Shown: positions 10,685 to 21,765, counted from the stretch's first letter. The stretch: 64,000 bases of DNA from Luzula sylvatica (GCA_946800325.1 OX326960.1:52385355-52449354); one strand, 5' to 3'. Notes: generated by a model from the letters alone, not told the origin. Program-made: numbers and translations.

Positions 10685-12387
10685 TGTTCATTAATTTAGA
10701 CCTAGATGGGGGTGAATAGGAAGTCCTAAGGTCCAATTTTCGCGGTAATGGAATACAATTACAATTTGGTGCGGAAGCGTAAATAAATTAGAGAAAGAAA
10801 TACAATACCGAAACAAATAACACACGATATTTGTTTACGGAGTTCGGTTATAGGTGGTTGCTTTGCAGCTTTAACTCACCGGCTACTTGCTCAATCGACC
10901 GACTCGATTGATTGCAAGTACCTACGTCTCCGGGGTTGCCTTGCGACTTTTCGGCTTTCGATTGAATACCCAAATCAAGCAATTATAAGGTTTGCCTATA
11001 TCGATTTACACGCTTCTATCGATCTATGGCGGGTTTTACAATCTTTGCACTATCCTATTTCAATTGTCTAATACGAACTAAACGTGATCGGTCACGCAAG
11101 TTGGGAATCGTTTAGTAGAGGGAAATGAAATAGATCAATGATCAAGGGTTTTTGTCTAGAGAATTTAGAGCTCAAGATATAGGCTTAGTTTTCTCTCTTT
11201 TAATGGAGTAGTGATTTTGGCAAGAATGATTTTTGAGAGAGAAAGATAGGAAGGGTTCTATTTATAGAGCACATAGATCCTTCCTAATTTTCAGCTTTTC
11301 TGTACAGTCCGTCATGACGGACATAATGGTCCGTCGTGACTGACTACAAGTCAAACTAGCCGTTACAACATGAATATTCGAAAAACTAGTCGGTCCGTCA
11401 TGACCGACTTAATGTCCGTCATGACGGACGTCCAGTATACATGAGGTCCGTCATGACACTTTAATGGTCCGTCATGACGTACTGTCACTGTAAGTTTGAT
11501 AATTATAAACTTGTATGTCCGTCATGACTGAGGAATGTGCGTCACGACGGAACTCATAGGTCAGTCACAATGGATTGGTTCATCCGTTGTGACAAGCTTA
11601 CATTGTGTTCAGTCTCAATATGAGTTGACGTCCGTCATGACTAACTTGTTGTCCGTCATGACTGACGTCCAGCATACATGAGGTCCGTCATGACTGGCTT
11701 ATTGTCCGTCATGACTGACGTCCGGTATACTTGAGGTCCGTCATGACTCTTGAATGGTCAGTCACGACGGACTGTCACTGTAAGTTTGATAATTATCAAC
11801 TTGTATAGTCCGTCACGACTGAGGAATGTGCGTCATGATGGAACTCATAGGTCAGTCACAACGGATTGGTTCATCCGTTGTGACGGACAGTGTGTTCAGT
11901 CTCAGATATGAGTTGAGGTCAGTCATGACGCCTTGTTGTCAGTCATGACGGACCTCTTCTGTAACTTTGCTTAAGAACTATTTGTATTGTCCGTCATGAC
12001 GTTTATGTGTTAGTCACGACGTACTTTGGGGCTCAGTCATGACGATTTGGTGAACCGTCATGACTGACATGTTGAGTGGTTTAGTTCTTAAGTTATTACG
12101 TGTATGTCCGTCAGGACGGACCTATGGTCCGTCGTGAGGATACCTATGGTTATTTTGATGATTGTGATATCCCAACTTGCGGAATCTTCGATGTCTTGAT
12201 GTCTTCCACTTGATCATGCGTTTTCTTGCCATCGTTTCTTCACCGTCTTGACTTCCGACGTCTTGATTCTTCTTTTGATCTTTTTGTGGGTTACGTCTTC
12301 TAGCTCTATAAATGTCACTCCCGCAAATAGATTAGTGATATCGACATTATTTTGAGATAATCAAACCTTAGGAAATTTGAACCAACA
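10685..12387 (-). mobile_element. Solo LTR (Copia-like), 1703 bp
   Basis: It begins TGTTCATTAATTTAG and ends CCAACA, flanked by a perfect 5-bp TSD ATTAC (10680-10684 and 12388-12392), with satellite sequence on both sides. Read on the minus strand it starts TGTTGGTTCAAATTT, has a TATA-like CTATAAATAG (11258-11267), and carries a GGGGGTGAATAG motif near its 3' end. No internal domain, PBS or PPT is present, so it is a solo LTR left by LTR-LTR recombination. Copia assignment comes from general resemblance and is less certain than the boundaries. Confidence 0.88.
11306..12150. repeat. Array of TCCGTCATGACGGA palindromes in U3
   Basis: Over about 850 bp the 14-bp perfect palindrome TCCGTCATGACGGA and one- to three-base variants (TCCGTCATGACTGA, TCAGTCACGACGGA, TCCGTTGTGACGGA) recur about 25-30 times, usually 15-30 bp apart. 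A larger duplication of roughly 290 bp is overlaid: CTGTCACTGTAAGTTTGATA occurs near 11480 and 11770. The array lies upstream of the minus-strand TATA sequence, so within U3. Confidence 0.9.
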
Positions 12388-15009
12388 ATTACAATTTTAG
12401 AATTCTTTTATAAAATTATGATAATTAATTATTTTGCCGTTATTAGAATTCCCATTTTGAATTTTTACGAAATTTCTGATGAAAATAGAAATTTCCTTGT
12501 GTTAGTTTTCAATTACGGAGTTTTTTGAGAAAAAACACAAAAATAGAGTATTTTGGTCATTTATTTTAGTGTTTTTGAGAAAAATAAGATAATGAATTTT
12601 TTTGAAGGCGTTGTTAGACTTCACTTTTTGCATTTTTTGCTAAATTTTCTTGTGTTAGTCTTCAGTTACATACTCTTTTTTACGAAAACATGAAAATTGA
12701 GTATTTTTCTCAGGATAGACTAAAAATTTAGCATTTTTTTTAAATATGATAATTGCTTATTTTGCATGTGTTAGAATTCACATTTTTCATTTTTACGAAA
12801 TTCTCGATAAAGTAGAAAGTGTCTTGTGTTAGTTTTCAATTACGGAGTCTTTTCTGGAAAACATAAAAAATGAGTATTTTTCTCATGTTAGACTAGAATT
12901 TTGAAATTCTATTGAAAAATATGATAAGTGATATTTTCGCGGGGGGTAGACTTCACTTTTGGCATTTCTGCGAAATTTTTGGAAAAAATAGAAATTAGCT
13001 CCTGTCAGTCCTGAATAACGGAGTTTTTTTAGAAAAAAACGTTAAAATAGAGTAATTTTCTTATTTTGCAAACCTTTTTGTCATATTTAGAAAAATAAGA
13101 TAATTGATTTTATTGGAGGTGTTCGACTTAAATTTTTTCTTTTTTGCGAAGTATGTGAAAAAATAGAAATTTGCTTGTGTTAGTCTTTAGTTACAATATT
13201 TATTGAAGAAAACAAAGATAATTGAGTATTTTGCTTGTTTTAGATATTTATTTTAGTTTTTTTTAGAAAAATAAGATAACGCATTTTTTGAAGGGGTTAG
13301 ACTTCTTTTTTGCATCTTTTGCGAAATTGTCTTGTGTTAGTCTTCGGTTATGGAGTTTTTTAGGAAAATGTGAAAAGTGAGTATTTTTTACATGATAGTC
13401 AACAATTTTAGCATTTTTTTTAGAAATATAATAATTTATTATTTTGCTGGTTTTAGAATTGATATTTTTTTTATGAAATTTCTGAATAAAATATAATTTT
13501 TCTTGTGGTTGTTTTCAATTACAGAGTCTTTTGAGAAAAAAACACAAAAATAGAGTATTTTGCTCGTTTTCAACAAATATTTTTGTTTTTTGTAGATAAA
13601 TTGGATAATTGATTTTTAGGAAGGTGTAAGACTTAACTTTTTGCATTTCTGCGAAATATTTTAAACAATAGAAATTTTGTTGTGTTAGTCTCTATTTACG
13701 GAGTTTGTTGAGGAAAACATGGAAATTGAGTATTTTTCTCATGTTAAACTAAAATGTTGGCATTTTTTTTCAAAAAATATGATCATTGATTTGTTTGCAG
13801 GTGTTAGACTTCACTTATTGCAATTTTGCGAATTTTTTGAAATAAATATAAGTTTGCTTGTGTTAGTCTTCAATCACGGAGTTTTATTAGGAAAAACATG
13901 AAAAACAAGTATTCTACTGGTTTTGTGCCTCTATTTTGAAATCTTTTAGAACACTGAGATATTGGATTTTTTTAGGGTGTTAGACTTTAATTTTTGCATT
14001 TTTCGAATTTTTTAAAAAAATAGAACTTTGCTTGTGTTAGTCTTTAATTATGAAGTTTTTTGAGGAAAACATGAAAATTGAATATTTTGCTCGCTTTAGA
14101 TATGTATTATAGTTTTTTTGAGAAAAATAAGATAATGGATTTTATTTAAGGTGTTAGACTTCATTTCTTACAATTTTTGCGAATATTTGAAAAAATTAAA
14201 GTTTTCTTGTGTTAGAATTTATTTTTTTGGAAAACAAGAAAATTGAGTATGTTGCTCATGATAGTCAACAATTTTGGTAAATTTTAGAAAAACATGTTAA
14301 TTGATTTTTTTACGGGTGTTAGAATTTATTTTTTGTATTTTTATAAAATTTATGAAAAATAGAAATTTTGTTATGTTAGTCTTCAATTACGACGTTTTTT
14401 GAGAAAAAAACATCAAAATAGAGTATAATGATCGTTTTGGACATCTATTTTGTCTTTTTTAGAAAAATACGATGATTAATTTTTTTGCAAGTGTTGCACT
14501 TGACCTTTTGCATTTTTACAGAAAATTTAAAATAAAATTTACACTTGTAACTCTTAAATTACAGAGTTTTTTTTTAGAAAAACATAAAAATTGAGTATGT
14601 TGCTCATGGTAGACTTTTATTTTAGCATTTTTGAACAATTTTATAGTTTATTTTTTGCATGTGTTGGAATTCAATTTTTTTTGTCAATTTTTGAATTTTT
14701 TTTTTGCTTGTGGTAGTCTTCAATTACGGTGTTTATTGGAAAAAAATAATACAAAAATTGAGTATTTTGCTCATGTCAGACATCTATTTTTGCAATTGAT
14801 TGAAAACTAGGATAAGTGATATTTTTTCAAGGTGTAGACTTTACTTTTTAAATTTTGCGAACTTTTTGAAAAATAAATAAAAATATTCTTATGTTAGTAT
14901 TCATTTATGGGATTTTTTGAGAAGAATATGAAAATTGAGTATTTTGTTCATGTGAGATTGAAATTTTGATATTTTAAAAAAAAAATATGATAATTGATTT
15001 GTTTTTCAT

Positions 15010-15930
15010 GTGTTAGACGCATGCTACACTCCCACAAATTTCGATAGAAATAGCACGTCCTCCACCCCCAACTCCACCTCTAGCAACACCATCTCCACTT
15101 CTTCCATCACAACACCTCCTCCTCCACCTCTTCCACCGCATTCGTCAACTAGTCTCTTAGCTTCTACAACATTTCCGAAAGAGAGACAAGATGATTTTTC
15201 GTTATTTATACTTTTTGACTATACCATGAATTTAATATTTATTGTTATTTATATTTTTGATTATTATTTATACTTTTTTTTTTCAATACTATGAAAAAGA
15301 TATGTTGTTATTTATACATTTTTAGTATTACTTATTTTTTTTCTTAAACTATCGATTAAAGATGCGTAAATATTTGTTATTTATACTTTTTGGAAAAAAA
15401 ATGTTGTTATTTATAATTTTTCATTGTAAAAATGTATAAATATGAAAGTGAAATGTATCAAAACAACTACTTAAATATGAAGGTGGGAGATATAATGGAT
15501 GTTACTCGAATTTTAGACGTTGTCTGTAAAAACGACCGCTCGTTTAATTTTTTACGGTATTTTTTTTTACTCGTGCGCTTTGCCACCCGAATTTTAGACG
15601 TTGTCCGTAAAAGCGGAACGGAACGCAAAAAATGCGGAGTGCACTAGCGGCTCTTGCCAAAGGGCTTCTAAGTATAAAAAAACAATGATGATATAAAACA
15701 AAGATAAAGGAAGTATTATCAAAGTTTATTTGATTTGATATTTATTATGTTACACTGACAGGTGGGATCCATATGTAAGACAAGATAGTTATTTAATTTT
15801 GTATTAGCGACCGTTGGTTCCCTCCTTTTTTTTTTTTTCTCTTTATTCACTTTCCACCTCCTCCTCTCTCTCTTTCTCTTTGCACATATACCGAAGCTTT
15901 CACTCTGAGCATCCCATGTCCTTTACCAAT
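15010..15930. other. Intergenic, AT-rich, upstream of the LysM gene
   Basis: The satellite stops near 15009. A C-rich stretch (15040-15150) and AT-rich DNA follow. A 22-24 bp direct repeat containing CGAATTTTAGACGTTGTC occurs near 15509 and 15589, probably part of a small decayed element. From about 15790 the sequence becomes pyrimidine-rich and may be promoter or 5' UTR of the LysM gene. No separate gene was seen. Confidence 0.45.
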
Positions 15931-15931
15931 C

Positions 15932-15934
<3 letters not shown>

Positions 15935-15969
<35 letters not shown>
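15935..15969. repeat. (CT)n microsatellite in probable 5' UTR
   Basis: An uninterrupted TC/CT dinucleotide run lies about 45-80 bp upstream of the LysM gene start codon. CT-rich 5' leaders are common in plant genes. Confidence 0.9.
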
Positions 15970-15972
<3 letters not shown>

Positions 15973-15996
15973 CACCCTTCTTCTCCATTATTAACC

Positions 15997-16010
15997 AAAC
16001 CCTAACCCTA
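15997..16010 (+). promoter_or_regulatory. Telo-box-like motif before the LysM gene start
   Basis: AAACCCTAACCCTA lies three bases upstream of the ATG. Telo-box elements (AAACCCTAA) are known in 5' regions of plant genes. Here the position is within the leader, and any function is inferred. Confidence 0.5.
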
Positions 16011-16013
16011 AAA

Positions 16014-17833
16014 ATGGCAACCACCTTTTTCTTGTTTCTATCTTTTCTCTCTCTGTTTTCTTTTTCTTTTTCCAAGACTACAATAGAACCATGCTCTGGT
16101 TCCGACTCATGTCCAGCGCTGTTAGGCTACACCCTCTACACAGACCTCAAGGTCTCTGAAGTTTCCTCTCTGTTTCGTGCCGACCCATATTCGATTCTCG
16201 CTGCAAACTCGTTTGATTTCACTGTACCTGACGTGGCACACCGGATATTACCGGCTGGGCTGTTCATTCGTGTACCGACAGTATGTGCTTGCTCGGACGG
16301 TATCAGAAAATCGGTTTCGACCCGTTACACGACCCGTCCTGCTGATACTCTGTCCTCCATTGCTTCCGATGTGTTTTCTGGCCTTGCTTCCGCCGATCAA
16401 ATACGCCAGGTCATCCCTAATTAATATACTCTGTTAATTATTTACTTGTCCTGTTAAATTGTATGGCTAAACATGTATACTATTAACCTAAATTAGGAAA
16501 ATGGGATAATCGATCCATCGGCACTAGACGCTGGACAAACATTAGTTGTACCGCTCCCATGTACCTGTTTCAATTCGACAGATAATTTCCTTCCATCTGT
16601 GTATCTCTCATATGTCGTCACAGATGGAGACACGGTACAAGGCATTGCTTCGAGCTACTCGACTACTATTACCGATATCATGAATGTTAATGCGATGGGC
16701 AATCCTCTCGTTCATCCAGGGGATATCCTCGCTATCCCTTTGCCTGGTACTTATATAAACTTTAGTGAAATTTTAATCTTAATTAATGTGATTTTCTAAT
16801 ATAATGCACATTTATATTTTTGTGTTCAATTTCTATGTTAGCGTGTCCATCAATGTTTCCAAGGTTTGCTTCGGATTATGGATTGCTGGTGGCAAATGGG
16901 ACTTACACAATCACCGCCGGTAATTGCGTGCAGTGTAGTTGCGGCCCAGGAAACCTCAAGTAATTAATCATTTCAATCAATTGGTTATAATTTGGTTCCG
17001 AAATTTCTATCTCGAATAAGTGATGATTATTTCAATTTTCTCTTTTGAAGCTTATACTGCACACCTGCATCGATGTCTGTGTCCTGTTCGAGCATGCAAT
17101 GCAGAAACAGCAACATGATGGTCGGAAACGTGACCATGAAACCAACGAGTGCTGGTTGTAATGTTACTTCTTGCAACTATGGCGGTTTCGTAAATGGATC
17201 TATTGTTGCCACGTATGTAACTTTTCCTTTTTTCCATTCGGTAATTATAGGTGTATATTTAAACTTTTTTTTTCTATTATAGGTTAAGCACATCGCTTCA
17301 ACCGCGGTGCCCAGGTAATATTTATTTTTAATGAAGATTAAATTGGGCCTGCGAAGGCCTCGTAGATTTTTTTGGGCCAAGTGCTCTGAAATCCTAAATA
17401 TGAATTATTGAGGCATGGCAGCTTAGGTTAAACTCATACATCAATGAAGTATTTAAATTTCGCACGCTAATCATGCCTATTACCTAGTTTCGAAAAGATT
17501 TGGTGATGACTTATACGTCGACTTACTATTTGAAATTAAGACTTTATTTCGTTAATTACAGGAATACATCAATTTCCAACAGTAATTGAGCCTCCAACTA
17601 CAGTACTCCACGACTCGTCACTTTTTGCACCGTCACAATCGCCACAGCCAGGTGGCGACCTTCCTTCTCCGAAATCCTCGATTCCAGGAACCGGGTTTTC
17701 AATTCCCGAAACTGCAGCTGCCAAAGGCCCCAGTGGACCTGTAGGAAGTACTTCAAATTCTCCTTTATCAACTCGGTTGAATCCATGGTTTGTTTATCTT
17801 TTTATATTTGGAGCTTTTTTTAAGTTTCTATGA
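16014..17833 (+). CDS. LYM: LysM domain GPI-anchored protein, LYM1/LYM3 (LYP4/LYP6) type
   Basis: Six exons join into 409 codons: 16014-16409, 16497-16746, 16842-16959, 17051-17212, 17283-17314 and 17562-17833. All introns are GT-AG and the frame is continuous. Features in order are a signal peptide (residues 1-20), three LysM-like segments (about 39-90, 105-153 and 171-215) separated by CxC motifs (CAC 91-93, CTC 154-156), a Cys-rich region (244-318) with VQCSC and SCSSMQCRNSN, a Pro/Ser-rich linker, and a hydrophobic C-terminal tail (WFVYLFIFGAFFKFL) typical of a GPI signal. Arabidopsis LYM1/LYM3 and rice LYP4/LYP6 bind peptidoglycan (the rice proteins also chitin) at the plasma membrane and signal with CERK1; the same role is inferred here. 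Length fits the family and no break was seen. Choosing between LYM1 and LYM3 needs a tree. Confidence 0.93.
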
Positions 17834-19455
17834 TATGTATCTGAAATTCTTAATGGACTGATTTTTGAATTGCGGTGATCAATTAACATGTGATTTTTTG
17901 TTTGAACACGTGATTTTCATTTTGTGCGAAAAAATGGATTTGGGTTGTTAGAAAAAGAAAAAATTTATTCTTCAAAAATAATCAGAATAAAATCTCTCGA
18001 GAATATTGTATTTTATGCCAACCTTAGAAAAGAAGATTCTTATAATAAGCTTAATGCATGTATTTGTTATTTAGTTAAATCCACCTTTTTAAGTTATTTA
18101 TTTTCTTTCCATTTTGAACGTTTCTATTATGCCACATGAGCTTGTAGAGTTGTGTACTTACAATTGTACAATATGACAGTAACTAGCAACACAAATGGCC
18201 ACATTAATAAATGCAATAGAGAATCATATTGTACTTGTTTGTACCAAATGTGGTACCAAAAATTTATGCTCTCTCGCGTTAATATTTTCGCCAAAGATAT
18301 GGTATTGTAAGACTAGTGGTTCCACCTGTTAACTCCACTAAAAGAAACATTATTGTATTTTGGCACGTCTCTAGTTACTTTCTTGTGTTTTTCATGTATG
18401 GCTGACGATTATCTTTTGATTAATTGGAAACTTGAACATTTGAATGGGCAAAAAAAAAAAAAAAAAAAAAGAAAAATAACTTTTTGTTTATGTAAGTTAT
18501 TTTCTAGTAAAAAAATGAAGCTCGTGCATTGGATGCAAATAATATTCAAAGTGTGCTAATTAAAAGTATATAGTTATGAGTTGATAACTTGGAAATTTGA
18601 ATTTGGTATTTTTTTATTAAATTGACCGCCCTTTTTTAAAATAAAAAATCAGATGGATGAGTACATCACACAAGATATAATAGCTAGGTCATGAATTAGA
18701 ATTTCATTGGTATCACATGAGAAACAAAAATGATCATGATTCGTGACTTGGTTCTCCTTTAAAAAAAAATCAAACAGCTTTTTCTTGATGTCTTAATACT
18801 TAAATTTAACTAAAATTAAGCCATTTTTAAGATAATTACTTGAGGTGGGTGGATATGGTGGGTCTAAAACCGCATAATTAATTCATAGATTTGTTTTGAT
18901 GATGAACCCCAATTATATCTTCGTTTGGTAACTTGGCCATTTTTATAAATTTAATCTCTCTTCCAAGGTGCAAATTGATCAAAACTAAAATCAAATATTG
19001 AAAGAAAATGACATGAAATCCATATATTCTCAGGGTATGGCGTCCTTTTCAATTTGCTCAAATATTCTTTTCGGGTTCTCCTATCCCGATTCAATTATTG
19101 ACTAGCGCGTAAATTATTGGAAAATTTGTTTCAAGTTGTTCAAGAATCTTTGAAGATTATCAGAAGAAAATAGCTAGGTTTATTGTGCTCATGATTTTTC
19201 AGGAAATTCTCGACTAATTACTTAACTTTCACAATGATTTCTTCATATAAAGGGGAAAATGAAAGAAAAAATGGCAAACCCCTTTAAGATTGATCATATT
19301 TTGTTTCAAAATAATCTCAAGATCCTCATATGATTGTATTTTGTAGAAACCACACACTACATTCCTAACCTTCCGATTTACAAATATTAAATTAGAAAAA
19401 CCCTCGTGTTTGTAAGATGCCCAGTAAACCGATATAAAATCTCTTCATGTATCTC
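17834..19455. other. Intergenic between LysM and SAUR genes
   Basis: AT-rich DNA with an A-run of about 20 bases (18451-18470) and no coding region or terminal repeats. The last 300 bp or so should include the 3' UTR of the minus-strand SAUR gene. Confidence 0.5.
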
Positions 19456-19758
19456 CTAACAACTATGCAACGAGAAAGGGTAGTGGTGGTGATGAATTTT
19501 GCTTTGAGATCCGTGTGACTCGCGCTCTATCCTCCACCTTAGATGATGAAAATCATCGACTGAGCATGGTAATTTTAGCGGGCCCGACGAATCATAGCCG
19601 TACACTTCGCGTGCCGTATCGAGGAGTCTTCTAAAGAGAGGATGATAGAGATATGATATTGGTATTACAATCCGTTTAAAACCGCCTTCTTCTCCTTCGA
19701 GACCGACCCGTACCGTCAAAGATCCTTTCTTCACTTTAGATCTTCTTTCGTCCTCCAT
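19456..19758 (-). CDS. SAUR (small auxin-up RNA) family protein
   Basis: This is a single-exon frame of 100 codons, the usual SAUR size and structure. The SAUR domain spans about residues 10-80: KKGSLTVRVGLE, then FKRIVIPISYLYHPLFRRLL, then GPLKLPCSVDDF and LRWRIERE. These match the family pattern of a KG-x-xVxVG start, a central VIP-Y-HPLF-LL core and an IPC-V-F block. SAUR proteins inhibit PP2C.D phosphatases at the plasma membrane and so promote proton-pump-driven cell expansion; that role is inferred from the family. The N-terminus is short and basic, and the C-terminus ends in a His-rich stretch. A TATA sequence lies about 95 bp upstream of the ATG. The exact subclade was not determined. 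Confidence 0.93.
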   Translation of the reverse strand: MEDERRSKVKKGSLTVRVGLEGEEGGFKRIVIPISYLYHPLFRRLLDTAREVYGYDSSGPLKLPCSVDDFHHLRWRIERESHGSQSKIHHHHYPFSLHSC

Positions 19759-19852
19759 GTCGAAAGATCTTTTTGAGGAGGAGCGTATATTGGCTAGGTT
19801 TTAGTGTTTATTTGATTAATTTGGGCTTGAGCTTGAAGGATCATGAGTTAGG

Positions 19853-19862
19853 TTTATATATA
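19853..19862 (-). promoter_or_regulatory. TATA box of the SAUR gene
   Basis: On the minus strand the sequence reads TATATATAAA about 95 bp before the SAUR ATG at 19758. This spacing leaves a leader of about 60-70 bases. Confidence 0.6.
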
Positions 19863-20469
19863 GATGGAGAGAAGATGGTAGTGGCAAGAAATTAAAGTAA
19901 AAGTTCTGAGTGGATTTTGGCAAGGTTTATTGTACGTCCTTGATACGGACACTATCTTTTTTTTTTTTGAATTGTAGATATCAAGATATGATTAGAATCA
20001 ATATTCAACAACTTGGTATATTATCTCCAAATTATGTATTGTGAAATGACCTTGCTTTTAGAAAGTATATACTCAGAATTATTCTACTTTCTTAAAAAAT
20101 AACAGCAAAAATATTTATTAAAAATATCACTACAATAATAAGAAATATTCTTCGAAAAGAAGTTATTGTTTTGATGAAAATATTCTCGTTCTTGGAGATG
20201 GTTAGCAATCCCCTCCTCCTCTCTCCTTTTCAACTGCATCAGTGACCAGTGGGCACACTAATATTAGGGTTTATCTCATACCGGTGATTTGGACTTCCAA
20301 TATCCTCTGTGCCTAGCTAATATTTGTTAGTATGTACATCAACACAATAAATCTGTCCTAAACTGATTTTCAAAGATATGGCGTGACACTGCATATAAAT
20401 AGGTTGATACGGGACATATTCGTATATTTGCTAAATGTGACATTTATATTATGTCCACCGAAAAAATAA
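19863..20469. other. Intergenic, SAUR upstream region
   Basis: AT-rich sequence with no gene, inverted repeat or TSD recognised. It probably contains SAUR promoter elements, but none could be singled out. Confidence 0.4.
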
Positions 20470-20745
20470 GGGAAAATATACTTGGGCACCCAAACTCAAC
20501 CCAAGCCTCTTGATGAGGCGACAAAATTGATTAGGTAGGTTGATTATCTCTTTTAATTAACTCAATTAATTGTTAATTGACACGTTCATAAATTATATTA
20601 ATACATATTAATTGACGTGTAAATTTAATTAAACGGCCAATTAAATCGTTAATCGAATCAATTAATAATATTAATCAACTCACTAACCATCATTTGTCAT
20701 CTCAAGGATATCTTTGTGTGTTGTGGAGACTGCATATGTAACCCC
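20470..20745 (-). mobile_element. MITE, family A (minus orientation)
   Basis: An imperfect foldback sequence begins GGGAAAATATACTTGG and ends near GCATATGTAACCCC, with an interior rich in TTAATTGTTAATTGACACG. In inverse orientation it matches the copy at 22395-22680 along nearly its whole length. Both carry GATGAGG(T/C)G(A/G)CA near one end. Confidence 0.65.
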
Positions 20746-20807
20746 AAAAAATAAAGGTCCTATTTTTTATGTATACTTGGTCTAATTTTTTTTTCTTCAT
20801 AAAATGT

Positions 20808-20812
<5 letters not shown>

Positions 20813-20854
<42 letters not shown>
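20813..20854. repeat. (CT)n microsatellite
   Basis: Uninterrupted CT dinucleotide run of about 42 bp. Confidence 0.95.
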
Positions 20855-20857
<3 letters not shown>

Positions 20858-20924
20858 CAAGATGAATTAGCTGGATAAGCTCGCTTGAAAGAATAAAATT
20901 ACTCGCGTGATGATGCTCGCCTGA

Positions 20925-20930
<6 letters not shown>

Positions 20931-20981
<51 letters not shown>
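20931..20981. repeat. (CT)n microsatellite
   Basis: Uninterrupted run of about 51 bp abutting the left TSD of the MITE at 20988. The two CT tracts are 76 bp apart. Confidence 0.95.
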
Positions 20982-20987
<6 letters not shown>

Positions 20988-20991
<4 letters not shown>

Positions 20992-21252
20992 CCGGGTTAG
21001 GTGTTTCGCGCAAAACACCGAAATCTGTGCTTTGCAAATCACAACCGTCCATCAAGTAGGATATCAAATTTTCTTTATTAACAATGTTATCTTTTGTTTA
21101 ATCTTTAAATGGAAGCAAATATTAATCAATACCATAATTACATAATAATTATTAATGTTATGTAATCAACAAATGTTGGAATATTTGATGGACGGTTGTG
21201 ATTTGCAAAACACAGATTTCGGTGTTTTGCGCGAAACACCTAACCCGGACCC
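20988..21252. mobile_element. 265-bp foldback MITE with 68-bp near-perfect terminal inverted repeats
   Basis: The left terminus GGGTCCGGGTTAGGTGTTTC and right terminus GAAACACCTAACCCGGACCC are exact inverted copies. The inverted repeat extends for about 68 bp (20988-21055 against 21186-21252) with very few mismatches. TCGTGAAG is duplicated on both sides (20980-20987 and 21253-21260), an 8-bp TSD as for hAT. A 9-bp reading, CTCGTGAAG, would suit Mutator and cannot be excluded because one terminal C is ambiguous. Confidence 0.88.
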
Positions 21253-21344
21253 TCGTGAAGAGTAGATAATTTTATGTCCCATTAAAGACACACTCTCTCT
21301 CTCTCAACGAATCAGGAAGGTTTGTCCCTCGTACATTTTCTTTA

Positions 21345-21560
21345 AGAGGTTATATATGGTGTCCCCAACATCCTTGATGTATATCATGGATGCGTCAATC
21401 GAGGTTGATTTAATGGGTTGATTGGATTGACTAAGCATTAAATCAATGCTTAGTTGGATTGATTCAATTAAAGGAGGTAATCAATCTAATAAAGCATCCT
21501 CGATTGGTGCATCAAGGATGCTTTATTGAGTTTGGGGGGCTACTTATATTTTCCCTTTAA
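21345..21560 (+). mobile_element. MITE related to family A
   Basis: It begins near GGTTATATATGGTGTCCCC and ends near GGCTACTTATATTTTCCC. The interior folds back on itself: GCATTAAATCAATGC lies in the centre, and CATCCTTGATG near the left pairs with CATCAAGGATG near the right. Termini resemble those of 22395-22680. Confidence 0.55.
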
Positions 21561-21659
21561 TTAATTGGAACCAGACATGAGACATCAATATGCTTAATTG
21601 GAATTCTATTAATTTCTGAAAAATTACAATAATATCTCCATATGTCATAATTTTTCAAT

Positions 21660-21697
21660 TTTTGGAAAGAGGCCATTTACTGTGCCCCTCCCATCCC

Positions 21698-21765
<68 letters not shown>

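Larger units (their letters stand above)
10615..15009. repeat. Tandem satellite-like array, monomer about 175 bp
   Basis: A degenerate AT-rich unit recurs head to tail. Its landmarks are TTGTGTTAGTCTTCAATTACGGAG, split here as TTGTGTTAGTCTTC and AATTACGGAG, then GAAAACATGAAAATTGAG, then TATTTTGCTCATGTTAGA. The AATTACGGAG landmark falls near 12511, 12664, 12838, 13014, 13189, 13346, 13517, 13693, 13871, 14047, 14388, 14560, 14722 and 14893. Most spacings are 170-178 bp, two are near 155, and one is a double step. About 15 units are present. The array begins just after 10622 and is split by the solo LTR at 10685-12387. No coding frame was seen. Confidence 0.85.

Noticed and set aside
11306..12150. 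CRISPR-like appearance of regularly spaced short repeats
   Set aside because: The spacers are not unique or of constant size, the repeats are 14-bp palindromes with variants, and the whole lies in an LTR with its TSD in a plant genome.
15814..16005. 63-codon frame just before the LysM gene
   Set aside because: Serine/leucine low complexity produced by the CT-rich leader; it ends before the true ATG.
20867..21067. 66-codon frame with a run of RERERE
   Set aside because: It is only the (CT)n microsatellite read in frame.
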